DNA from: an uncultured Lachnospiraceae bacterium
Lineage (GTDB): Bacteria > Bacillota > Clostridia > Lachnospirales > Lachnospiraceae
Direction: 5' to 3'
Assembly: GCA_910576895.1 (NCBI GenBank)
Contig: CAJTJZ010000048.1
Coordinates: forward strand, 1-23,806
Length of the DNA stretch: 23,806 nucleotides
The notes under the pieces are model-generated. The model ran no database searches and was not told the origin of the DNA. It saw only the letters and a program-made list of their open reading frames with translations. The translations under genes were made by a program, and so were the position numbers. Shown here piece after piece: positions 13,513-23,100 of this stretch; positions within the stretch are counted from its first letter, which is position 1; each line of letters opens with the position of its first letter.

Positions 13513-16500
13513 ATGGCATTTACTCATTTACATGTCCATACAGAGTATAGTCTTTTGGATGGAGCAGCAAAGATTCAAGAATTGGTAACAAGAATAAAAG
13601 AATTAGGAATGGATAGTTGTGCAATTACTGATCATGGTGTTATGTATGGTGTGATTGATTTTTATCGAGCATGTTTAAAAGAAGGAATCAATCCTATTTT
13701 AGGTTGTGAAGTTTACGTTGCACCAAATTCTCGTTTTGATAGGGAAAATCGTATGGGTGATGAACGTTATTATCATCTTGTATTATTAGCAGAAAATAAT
13801 AAGGGCTATCAAAATTTAATGAAAATTGTATCAAAAAGTTTTACAGAAGGATTTTATTATAAGCCAAGAGTTGACTATGAATTATTACAAACCTATCATG
13901 AAGGAATTATTGCACTTTCAGCATGTCTTGCTGGAGAAGTTGCAAATTATTTAAGCAAAGGACTTTATGAAAAAGGAAAACAAGCAGCATTAAAATATCA
14001 AGCTATTTTTGGAGAAGGAAATTATTTTTTAGAACTTCAAGATCATGGAATTGGCTCACAAAAAATAGTAAATCAGTCTTTGATACGGCTTCATAAAGAA
14101 ACAAATATTCCACTTGTGGCAACAAATGATACACATTATATTTTTGCGGCAGATGCAGATGCACATGATATTTTACTTTGTATTCAAACGCAGAAATTAT
14201 TATCGGATGAAGATAGAATGCGTTATGATGGCGGACAGTATTATGTAAAATCAGAAGAAGAAATGAAAGAATTATTTCCATATGCATTAGAAGCCATTGA
14301 AAATACCCATAAAATTGCGGAACGCTGTCATGTAGAAATTGTATTTGGAGAGTATAAATTACCAAGGTTTGATGTACCATTAGGATATAATGCATGGGAA
14401 TATTTGCAAAAGCTATGCAAAGAGGGACTAGTAAAACGCTATGGAGAAAGAGCCAAAGAATATAAAGAACGGTTAGAATATGAGTTAAATACCATTCATT
14501 CGATGGGATTTGTAGATTATTTTTTGATTGTTTGGGACTTTATTAAATATGCAAAAGATCATGGGATTTCCGTAGGTCCGGGACGTGGTTCGGCAGCAGG
14601 AAGTATTGTGGCATATAGTCTTGCTATTACAGATATTGATCCCATTCAATATAATTTATTGTTTGAACGCTTTTTAAATCCAGAAAGACTTACAATGCCA
14701 GATATTGATATTGATTTTTGTTATGAACGAAGGCAGGAAGTAATTGATTATGTTGTGCGTAAATATGGAAAAGAGCGTGTCGTACAGATTGTTACTTTTG
14801 GAACAATGGCAGCACGTGCTGTTATTCGAGATGTTGGACGTGTTATGGCATTGCCATATTCTTATGTAGATTCTATTGCAAAGATGATTCCGCAAGAACT
14901 TGGGATTACCATAGAAAAAGCATTAAAAATAAATCCAGAATTTAAACAGATTTATGAAAATGATGAATCCGCAAATCATTTAATTACCATGTCTATGCGA
15001 TTAGAGGGTCTGCCAAGACATACTTCCATGCATGCTGCTGGTGTTGTCATTAGTAAAGAAAATGTAGAGGAATATGTTCCACTTTCCAAATCAAATAGTG
15101 AAGATGCTGTTACGACACAGTTTACAATGACAACATTAGAAGAACTTGGACTGCTTAAAATGGATTTTTTAGGTCTTCGTACCCTAACTGTTATTACAGA
15201 TGCTGTAGATCTTATTAATAGACAATTATCGGAAGGACAAAAATTAGATATTCACAAAGTTGATGAAAAAGATCCTAAAGTCTTTGCAATGATTGGGGCA
15301 GCAAAAACAGATGGTGTATTTCAATTAGAAAGTGCAGGTATGAAATCCTTTATGAAAGATTTAAAGCCCGAAAGTATGGAAGATATTATTGCTGGTATCT
15401 CCCTGTATCGTCCCGGGCCAATGGATTTTATTCCAAGATATATTCAAGGGAAAAATTATCCAGAAAAGATTATTTATGAATGTAAAGAATTAGAGCCAAT
15501 TTTAGCATCGACTTATGGGTGTATTGTATATCAAGAACAAGTGATGCAAATTGTACGTGACTTAGCAGGTTACAGCTATGGCAGAAGTGATTTAGTGCGG
15601 CGTGCCATGTCAAAGAAAAAAGCTTCTGTTATGGAAAAAGAGCGAAAGAGTTTTGTTTATGGTAGTGAGGAAGAAAACGTAGATGGTTGTGTAAAGCGAG
15701 GGATTCCGGAGGATATCGCTAATAAGATTTATGATGAAATGATTGATTTTGCAAAATATGCTTTTAATAAATCCCATGCAGCCGCTTATGCCATCGTTGC
15801 CTATCAGACAGCATGGCTTAAATGCCATTATCCTTTTGAATTTATGGCAGCATTGCTTACCTCTGTAGTAGATCATCCAGCAAAAACAATCGAATATATT
15901 TATAGCTGTCGTCAAATGGGAATTTCTATTTTGCCGCCTGATATTAATGAAGGAGAAGGAATTTTTTTGCCTGTCTATCATAAAAAGGAAGAAAAAGATA
16001 ACAAAGAAAATACAAGTAAAGGAAATAGTAGTATAGAAAATGATAAAGGAAAAGAGAAAGTTTGTCTTGGCATTCGCTATGGTATGGCAAGTATTAAAGG
16101 AATAGGAAAACCAATCGTACAGGAAATTATAAAAGAGAGAAAAGCAAATGGTCCTTTTACTTCCCTTTATGACTTTATTAATCGTATGAAAACCGGGGAT
16201 ATTAATAAAAGAGTATTGGATGCATTAATTAAATCAGGGGCTATGGACTGTGTGGCAGGAACAAGAAAAGAAAAGATGGAATCTTATGCAGCTATGTTAG
16301 ATGCTGTTATAAAACAAAGAAAAGAAGAAATGGAAGGGCAGTTATCCTTATTTGACTTTGCACCACCAGAAGAAAAAGCAAAAGCACAGATACAGCTTGT
16401 AAAAACAGGAGAATATGAAAAAGAACAATTGCTTTCTTTTGAAAAGGAAGTAACCGGTTTTTATCTTAGTGGACATCCCTTAGAAGAACAGCAAGAGATG

Positions 16501-17076
16501 TTAAAAAAGAATATTACAAAAACAACACTTGATTTTGCAGTATCCGAGGATACAGGAAATGCCTTGGTAGAAGATGGTGAAATAGAAATTATTGGTGGTA
16601 TGATTATTGAAAAAACAACAAAGCTAACAAGAACAAATTCTATGATGGCATTTCTTACGATAGAAGATCTTGCTGGAACAGTAGAAGTTTTGGTGTTCCC
16701 AAGAGATTATGAAAAACTGCGAGAAAAGCTAATAGAAGAAAATAAAGTATTTATTAAAGGAAAAGTAACCGTTGAGGAGGAAAAACCAGCAAAATTAATT
16801 TTACAGGAGTTAATTCCATTTGATGAAATTCCAAAAGAACTTTGGGTACAATATTCATCCATTGAAGAATATAGAGCAAAAGAGCAGGAACTATTTAAGC
16901 TTCTATCAATTTCTGATGGAAATGATAGAGTAGTAATTTATTGTCAAAAAGAGAAAAAAAGAAAACTATTACCAAGGAGTTGCAATATACATTTAAGTTC
17001 TAGATTGCTTGATGAGCTTTTTCACTTATGTGGCAAAGAAAATATTGCTGTCATAGAAAAGAGTATTGAAAAATAA
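13513..17076 (+). CDS. dnaE: DNA polymerase III subunit alpha (DnaE)
   Basis: A 1187-residue replicative polymerase subunit with N-terminal PHP domain, C-family polymerase core and C-terminal OB fold. The PHP metal residues all appear present: His7, His9, Asp16, His41, Glu66, His88, Cys138, Asp206, His208. The core shows GPGRGSAAGSIVAYSL, the catalytic Asp cluster PDIDIDF (397-401) and Asp551 in LLKMDFLGLRTL. Later come YQEQVMQI, RRAMSKKK and FNKSHAAAYA. The OB fold is at about 1015-1090. A charged low-complexity stretch at 824-849 (Lys/Glu/Asn/Ser) interrupts the region after LPPDINEGEG and is longer than the short turn seen in E. coli. AGGAGG at 13498-13503 fits the ATG at 13513; a nearer ATG at 13508 is in another frame. 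In Clostridia, DnaE works beside PolC, which is not in this window. pfkA follows after 101 bp. Confidence 0.97.
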   Translation: MAFTHLHVHTEYSLLDGAAKIQELVTRIKELGMDSCAITDHGVMYGVIDFYRACLKEGINPILGCEVYVAPNSRFDRENRMGDERYYHLVLLAENNKGYQNLMKIVSKSFTEGFYYKPRVDYELLQTYHEGIIALSACLAGEVANYLSKGLYEKGKQAALKYQAIFGEGNYFLELQDHGIGSQKIVNQSLIRLHKETNIPLVATNDTHYIFAADADAHDILLCIQTQKLLSDEDRMRYDGGQYYVKSEEEMKELFPYALEAIENTHKIAERCHVEIVFGEYKLPRFDVPLGYNAWEYLQKLCKEGLVKRYGERAKEYKERLEYELNTIHSMGFVDYFLIVWDFIKYAKDHGISVGPGRGSAAGSIVAYSLAITDIDPIQYNLLFERFLNPERLTMPDIDIDFCYERRQEVIDYVVRKYGKERVVQIVTFGTMAARAVIRDVGRVMALPYSYVDSIAKMIPQELGITIEKALKINPEFKQIYENDESANHLITMSMRLEGLPRHTSMHAAGVVISKENVEEYVPLSKSNSEDAVTTQFTMTTLEELGLLKMDFLGLRTLTVITDAVDLINRQLSEGQKLDIHKVDEKDPKVFAMIGAAKTDGVFQLESAGMKSFMKDLKPESMEDIIAGISLYRPGPMDFIPRYIQGKNYPEKIIYECKELEPILASTYGCIVYQEQVMQIVRDLAGYSYGRSDLVRRAMSKKKASVMEKERKSFVYGSEEENVDGCVKRGIPEDIANKIYDEMIDFAKYAFNKSHAAAYAIVAYQTAWLKCHYPFEFMAALLTSVVDHPAKTIEYIYSCRQMGISILPPDINEGEGIFLPVYHKKEEKDNKENTSKGNSSIENDKGKEKVCLGIRYGMASIKGIGKPIVQEIIKERKANGPFTSLYDFINRMKTGDINKRVLDALIKSGAMDCVAGTRKEKMESYAAMLDAVIKQRKEEMEGQLSLFDFAPPEEKAKAQIQLVKTGEYEKEQLLSFEKEVTGFYLSGHPLEEQQEMLKKNITKTTLDFAVSEDTGNALVEDGEIEIIGGMIIEKTTKLTRTNSMMAFLTIEDLAGTVEVLVFPRDYEKLREKLIEENKVFIKGKVTVEEEKPAKLILQELIPFDEIPKELWVQYSSIEEYRAKEQELFKLLSISDGNDRVVIYCQKEKKRKLLPRSCNIHLSSRLLDELFHLCGKENIAVIEKSIEK

Positions 17077-17177
17077 GGGAATTTGTGGTAAATTTAAAAG
17101 AAATGAATTTATATTTTCATCTATAAAAAACAAATATTTAACAAATAAATATCAATATAATGATGGAGGAATGGATC

Positions 17178-18152
17178 ATGGCGAATAAGGTAAATACCAT
17201 TGGAGTTTTAACAAGCGGCGGCGATTCTCCGGGAATGAATGCAACAATTCGTGCCGTAGTTCGTACTGCAATTGCAAATGGACGAAAGGTAAAAGGAATT
17301 TTAAGAGGGTATAGCGGACTTTTGGCAGAGGAAATTATTGATTTGGATTCTATGAGTGTATCAGATATTATTTCTCGTGGCGGTACAATCCTTTATACAG
17401 CAAGATGTGCAGAATTTCGTACTGTAGCAGGGCAGAAAAAAGGAGCAGAGATCTGTCGAAAGCATGGAATTGATGGACTTGTTGTTATTGGAGGAGATGG
17501 TTCTTTTCAGGGAGCAAGAAAACTAGCAGGACTTGGAATTAATACAGTAGCTCTTCCGGGGACAATTGATTTAGATATTGCCTGTACAGAATATACGATT
17601 GGATTTGATACAGCAATTAATACAGCAATGGAAGCAATTGATAAACTACGTGATACTTCCGCATCCCATGAACGCTGTTCTATTGTAGAGGTTATGGGAA
17701 GGAATGCAGGATATATTGCACTTTATTGTGGAATTGCTTCTGGTGCAGAAGATATCTTGATTACAGAACGTTATGATCATAATGAAGAAACAATTTTAAA
17801 TATTATTAAAGCAAAACGATCATTAGGAAAAACACATCATATTATTGTAAATGCCGAAGGAATTGGAGATTCTCAGGGACTTGCAAAAAGAATTGAAGAA
17901 GCAACAGGAATAGAAACAAGAGCTACGATTATTGGACATATTCAAAGAGGTGGAAGTCCAACTTGTAAGGATAGAGTGTATGCTTCGATTATGGGGGCAA
18001 AAGCTGTAGATTTATTATGTGAAGGAAAATCAAATCGAGTGGTTGGTTATCGAAATGGACAATTTACAGATTTTGATATTCAAGAAGCATTATCTATGAC
18101 AAAGGATATTGATCAATATATGTATGATTGCAGTAAGAAGCTATCAAGATAG
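17178..18152 (+). CDS. pfkA: ATP-dependent 6-phosphofructokinase
   Basis: A 324-residue glycolytic enzyme that converts fructose 6-phosphate and ATP to fructose 1,6-bisphosphate. The start motif TSGGDSPGMNATIRAVVR (12-29) and the ATP site IGGDGSFQGA (104-113) are intact. Gly108 and Gly128 are the residues that mark ATP-using rather than pyrophosphate-using forms. The catalytic segment reads PGTIDLDI (127-134): base Asp131 is kept, but the usually invariant Asn between the two Asp is Leu132. EVMGRNAGYIAL and GHIQRGGSP follow as expected. An in-frame ATG exists at 17160, but GGAGGA at 17165-17170 points to the ATG at 17178, which gives the standard N-terminus. Placement after dnaE is a common clostridial order. 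It has no clear terminator before thrC. Confidence 0.95.
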   Translation: MANKVNTIGVLTSGGDSPGMNATIRAVVRTAIANGRKVKGILRGYSGLLAEEIIDLDSMSVSDIISRGGTILYTARCAEFRTVAGQKKGAEICRKHGIDGLVVIGGDGSFQGARKLAGLGINTVALPGTIDLDIACTEYTIGFDTAINTAMEAIDKLRDTSASHERCSIVEVMGRNAGYIALYCGIASGAEDILITERYDHNEETILNIIKAKRSLGKTHHIIVNAEGIGDSQGLAKRIEEATGIETRATIIGHIQRGGSPTCKDRVYASIMGAKAVDLLCEGKSNRVVGYRNGQFTDFDIQEALSMTKDIDQYMYDCSKKLSR

Positions 18153-18247
18153 GTAGGAATACAAAAAGTAAAAGAAAAAAAGCAAAAGGAAAATCAAATA
18201 TCAAATAAAATAGAATGAAAATTTAAAAAATGGAGAGGAAAGAAAAT

Positions 18248-19735
18248 ATGAATTTAATGTATAAAAGCACAAGAAGTGCTGCCATTCAGGTAACAGCTTC
18301 AGAAGCAATTTTAAAAGGTCTTTCACCAGATGGTGGACTATTTGTACCAGAACAAATCCCCAAATTAGATCTTTCGCTTTCAGAAATTGCAAAAATGAGC
18401 TATCAGGAAACAGCTTATGAAGTAATGAAATTATTTTTTACAGATTTTACAGAAGCAGAATTAAAGGATTGTATTCACAAAGCCTATGATTCTAAATTTG
18501 ATACAGAGGAAATTGCAGTCATAAAAAAAGCAGATGATGCCTATTTTTTAGAGTTGTTTCATGGAGCTACGGTTGCTTTTAAAGATATGGCACTTTCCAT
18601 TTTGCCGCACCTTCTTTCTGTTTCCGCAAAGAAAAATCAAATAAATAAGGAAATTGTTATTTTAACAGCAACTTCTGGTGATACAGGAAAAGCAGCACTT
18701 GCAGGATTTGCAGATGTAGAGAATACAAAGATTATTGTATTTTATCCAAAAAATGGTGTTAGCCCAATACAGGAAAAGCAAATGGTGACACAAAAAGGAA
18801 ACAATACCTATGTTGTTGGTATCGAAGGAAATTTTGATGATGCACAACAGGGTGTAAAGGTAATGTTTCATAATAAAGAGTTAGCAGAAAAAATGGACAA
18901 GGCTGGATATCAATTTTCTTCTGCAAATTCAATTAATATAGGTCGTTTAATACCACAAGTTGTTTATTATATATATGCATATAGTAGACTTTTAAAAAAT
19001 TTTGAGATTTCTCGTAATGAAGAAATTAATATTACTGTGCCAACAGGAAACTTTGGCAATATTTTAGCAGCATATTATGCAAAGCAAATGGGAGTTCCTA
19101 TTAAAAGACTTGTTTGTGCTTCCAATGAAAATAAAGTATTATATGATTTCTTTCGAACAGGGATTTATGATAAAAATAGAGAATTTATATTGACAAGCTC
19201 TCCATCTATGGATATTTTAGTTTCTTCTAATTTAGAGAGATTAATCTATCAATTAACAGGAGAAGATCCCATACAAACAGCAGCATTTATGGAATCGCTT
19301 GCTACGGATGGAACATATACAATTACAGAAGAAATGCAGGCAAAGCTCTCTGATTTTGCAGGAGGATTTGCAGATGAACAAAAAGTAGCGAAAACAATTC
19401 GCCGTATTTATGAATTAGATGGATATATTATTGATCCTCATACGGCAGTGGCAGCTTCTGTTAGCCATACGTATCAATCCGCTTCTGGCGATCAAGTAAA
19501 GATGTTAATAATTTCTACAGCTAGTCCATTTAAATTTACAAGAAGTGTTATGAATGCCATTAGTCCAAAATATGATAGTATGACAGATCTTACATTAATT
19601 GATGAACTATCTGGACTTTCTGGTGTAAAAGTACCACAGGCGATTGAGGATATTCGTAGTGCCAAGGTACTGCATACCACGATATGTGCAAAAGATAAAA
19701 TGCAGGAAATAGTAGAAGAAATTTTAAAAATATAA
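18248..19735 (+). CDS. thrC: Threonine synthase
   Basis: A 495-residue PLP enzyme that converts O-phosphohomoserine to threonine, the last step of threonine synthesis. The N-terminal segment YKSTRSAAIQVTASEAILKGL and SPDGGLFVP are typical. The PLP lysine is Lys112 in HGATVAFKDMAL, and the phosphate-binding loop is TATSGDTGKAALAGF (about 140-154). SSANSINIGRLIPQ and VPTGNFGNILAAYYAKQMG follow, with DPHTAVA near the C-terminus. The length is in the range of the long bacterial/fungal-type enzyme. An in-frame ATG lies at 18230, but GAGAGGAAAG at 18232-18241 suits the ATG at 18248. It starts 95 bp after pfkA. No T-box or Thr-rich leader peptide was seen in front of it, so control is not evident. 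No good terminator follows it. Confidence 0.95.
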   Translation: MNLMYKSTRSAAIQVTASEAILKGLSPDGGLFVPEQIPKLDLSLSEIAKMSYQETAYEVMKLFFTDFTEAELKDCIHKAYDSKFDTEEIAVIKKADDAYFLELFHGATVAFKDMALSILPHLLSVSAKKNQINKEIVILTATSGDTGKAALAGFADVENTKIIVFYPKNGVSPIQEKQMVTQKGNNTYVVGIEGNFDDAQQGVKVMFHNKELAEKMDKAGYQFSSANSINIGRLIPQVVYYIYAYSRLLKNFEISRNEEINITVPTGNFGNILAAYYAKQMGVPIKRLVCASNENKVLYDFFRTGIYDKNREFILTSSPSMDILVSSNLERLIYQLTGEDPIQTAAFMESLATDGTYTITEEMQAKLSDFAGGFADEQKVAKTIRRIYELDGYIIDPHTAVAASVSHTYQSASGDQVKMLIISTASPFKFTRSVMNAISPKYDSMTDLTLIDELSGLSGVKVPQAIEDIRSAKVLHTTICAKDKMQEIVEEILKI

Positions 19736-20054
19736 AAATAAAAGAAAAAAGGATATGGCAGTTTTTTTGTCAGATACCATAGAAATAGTCTAAATGTGAC
19801 AACAGCCTGACATAAAATTGCCATAACCAAAGTGCATTATATAGGCATAACGATAAGGCACAAGGCGATAGCAAATAAGTAAAATTATATGACAAATCGT
19901 CAAGTTTATCATAATAGACTTGATAAGATATCAGGTTCAGATGAGGAATAACCTGGTTTGAGAAAAAGGGGGCCAAAAAGTGCTTTATTGTAATAATCAT
20001 TTCAGATCGATGCCATCTCCATGGCAGATTTTGCAGAAATTAAGAAGGTTATGC
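19736..20054 (+). other. Gene-free stretch after thrC with small inverted repeats
   Basis: No convincing gene is present: the open frames are short and lack ribosome sites. A T7 run at 19762-19768 follows thrC but without a convincing stem. Three small hairpins are seen: TCAAGT/ACTTGA (19900-19905 with 19918-19923), CAGGTT/AACCTG (19932-19937 with 19950-19955) and TGCCAT/ATGGCA (20011-20016 with 20021-20026). I could not match the set to a riboswitch class or known RNA. It may hold an unrecognised small RNA, a decayed gene or nothing. Confidence 0.4.
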
Positions 20055-20083
20055 TTGATCTTTGAAATTAATGCTGTTATAAT
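20055..20083 (+). promoter_or_regulatory. Strong sigma-A type promoter of the surface-protein gene
   Basis: TTGATC (20055-20060) and a perfect TATAAT (20078-20083) are exactly 17 bases apart. Transcription would start near 20090, leaving a leader of about 95 bases before the ATG at 20186. Confidence 0.75.
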
Positions 20084-20116
20084 CGGTCTTGTATTGAAGT
20101 GATTATATCCAATATT

Positions 20117-20138
20117 TGGAAACTCCTAAGGAGTTCCA
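20117..20138 (+). promoter_or_regulatory. 5' leader hairpin of the surface-protein mRNA
   Basis: TGGA and ACTCC (20117-20126, with one bulged A) pair with GGAGT and TCCA (20130-20138) around a TAA loop. It lies about 27 bases after the predicted transcription start. Such leader hairpins often stabilise highly expressed surface-protein messages; this role is inferred. The AAGGAG inside it is too far from the ATG to be the ribosome site. Confidence 0.45.
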
Positions 20139-20185
20139 GTGAAACAGATATGATTCTCAACCCAAATATTCAAGGAGGAAGAAAA

Positions 20186-23100
20186 ATGAAGAAAAATAAT
20201 TTTAAGTCTTTAGCTGCAGTTCTCTCTTTGGCTATGGCAGCAACAGCCGTACCAGTAAATGCAAATGCTGCAGCAGCTCCAAAGATTACTGTTAATAAAA
20301 AGACAGTATACTCTGGTAAGACTGCTAGTGTAACTGTAAATAATTTAAAGAAAGGTTATACAGTTCAGTTCTCAAGTACAGAGGGCGGTGTGAACTTTAA
20401 GCAAAAGAAAGTAAAAGCTACTGGCAAGAAAGTTACAACAAAGTTTACAGTAAAAGCTGCTAAGAGCATTGCTGATAATACAAAGACAAAGATTAAGGCA
20501 GTTGTAAAAAATGCTAGTGGAAAGAAAGTTAAAACAGTAAATCAAACAGTTACTTTAAAACAACTTGCAAAATCTCTTACAATGAAAGATCTTGAGAATA
20601 CTACAGTTCAGGTTGGTGCAGAAGTAAATGCAGATGCTACGATTGCTCCAAAAGCTGCAAAGGGTGCTTACAAGAAGACATTTACATCCAGTGATTCTTC
20701 TGTACTTCAAGTAGTAAATTCAGGAAATGGTTTATTTAAGGCAGTTGCACCGGGTACTGCTACAATTTCTGTTACAGCAGTAAATGATAAGAATAAGGTA
20801 GTAGAAGGAAGCAAAACACTTTCTGTTACTGTTGTAGAAGCAGACGAAGATACAAATAAACCGGGTGAAGATACAAATAAACCGGGTGAAGATACAAATA
20901 AACCGGGTGTTCCAACAGGTCCTGCAATTACAACAGATTATCAACTGACATTAACACCGGGTAAGACTTCCATCACTGCAGATAGTATTGATACTACAAA
21001 TATTGATGTTCTTTTAAAAGCACCTACAGATGCTACAATTAATAAAGATATGGCAGTAGCAGTTCAGTTGACACTTGGTACAAAGGGTGTTGGTTCTTTA
21101 TCACAGGAAGATATCACAATTCTTTGGAATGAAGAGAAACAAGGTTGGTATGGTGTTGTTAAGTTTACATCTGCTACTTTGACAACAACAACAGTATCAA
21201 AATTGACAGCAGCAATTTCTTCTGTTATCAATCCACCAGCTGATAAAGATCTCAAAGGTCTTGCTGCAAATGCGATTGATCTTACTTTGGTTGCTTCTAC
21301 ACCAACAGTTCAGGATAGTGTAGCTGCACAGGCTGTAAGTGCTGTAGTAGAAAGTCTTGATAGAATTACAATTACATTTAACAAATCAGTATCAAGAGAT
21401 ACTTTTATGCTTGATAATAAGAGTGATAAAGTTGCTAATGGTTTGAATCAGCAGGATAATAAATTCCCACTTAAGTTTGAGATGTATATTAAGGATAGAG
21501 TAAATGAAACAGATACTGCTTATCCGGGTGCAACATATACTAATGGTGAGCCAATATTTACTGCTGACAATAAAGTTATGGGTCTTAATGGCAGTGTAAA
21601 TCAGGAGATTGATATAACACATCGAGATGTTGTTGATATTGTCGCTGTTCCTAATAATGATAAAGCATTGACATTTGTATTAGCAAATAATAAAGCAAAA
21701 GGATCAGGAGAAAATAAAGTATTTACAGATAACTCTAAGTTCTTAGTTACATTTATTGATCGTCATGTTAGTCAAACAGCAGAAGGTAAATGTGCAAACT
21801 ATATTTCTGATACAACAATTCCTTCTGTTATGACTGTAAAACAGGAGAATATGAAATCTATCCTTGTAAAGTTTGATCAACCTGTTTATAGTGCAGCAGA
21901 TTGGGAGAATGCAAATAATACTAGTGAAAATGTAACTAGAAAAGATCAAACACCAATAATATCTGCATTAAATCCTGAAAATTATACTATTGATGGTAGA
22001 AAACTTAGTCAAGCATGGCCTCGTACACTTAGTGCTGATAGGACATATTTTGGTAAAGATAATACGAATACTAATAAGTCTAATGTGAAAATTGAATTGG
22101 TAAATAATACTAGTAGCGATGAAGTAAGAATCATTCTTGGTAATGATAGTGGTAAACAGTGCTATTTTGATGCAGGTGCACATGTAATTCAGATATCTAA
22201 TGTAGGTGATCATGCAGCTCTTACAGAAACAGGTACAAATAATCGTATTACTACAAAGAACTTCGATTTTACTATTTCTGATAATACGACAGATCCTAAT
22301 TTCTCTGTAGAAGCACAGTCACCAGAGCAATATAAGATCACATTTAATGCAGAAATTGCAGAATTACAGGGAATAGAAGTAGGTCAAGAAGTACCAGTAG
22401 ATGCAAATGGAAGATTTTTAGGTATAGGGCTTCGGTTTAAAGATACTGTTCTTGATCAATCTCATCCTGTTTATGGAGATCAGTATCGTCAGCAAGTAGC
22501 TATGAATGATTTTGCTTTAGCTACAAATACTAGTGCAATTGGTAATAATTATATGCGTACAGGTCTTGGCCAAGGAATTAAAGTTACAAGAATTGAAAAT
22601 GATTCTAATGGAAACCATCAATTAAAAGTTGAAGTAACAAAAGATTGGACACAGCTTGATAATTATAAGTATAATCGTAAAAATTACTTTAACTATACTC
22701 TGCAATTTGAACTTCCTTATAATAGTTTTATAACAAATGCAGCAAATGGTCGTAGAAAAGATGGTATTACTAAAAATATCGCAGGTAATGTAATTACACA
22801 GATGGATATAACAACACCAGTAATCCAAGATATAACACAAATAACAGAAGGAAAAGAGTATAAAGTTACATTCTCTGAACCTATACAAGCAAGTAATAAT
22901 ACACTTGCAGATTCTACAAATAATTATTATGCACATGCATTTACACCAGCATATAATCCAACACTTGAAAGAGATATTGAAATAGGTACTATGACAGCTG
23001 AGTTCTATGATAAGAATACAAAACTTTCTTATCCAGCTAGAATTTCAGGTTGGGCTGATTTAGAAGATCAAAGTGTATATATTCAGCCAGATCCAGCCAG

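Noticed and set aside
17156..17161. TATAAT just before pfkA as a promoter -10 box
   Set aside because: No matching -35 box 16-18 bases upstream, and transcription would start inside or after the Shine-Dalgarno site.
18153..18247. T-box or leader-peptide attenuator for thrC
   Set aside because: The gap is only 95 bp, A-rich, and shows no T-box core sequence, terminator hairpin or run of Thr codons.
19770..20000. 76-codon minus-strand frame in the thrC-surface protein gap
   Set aside because: No ribosome site precedes its ATG and the composition shows no recognisable domain.
19736..20100. Riboswitch (c-di-GMP or c-di-AMP type) upstream of the surface-protein gene
   Set aside because: The conserved core sequences of those classes were looked for and not found, and the gene's promoter lies downstream of the structured part.
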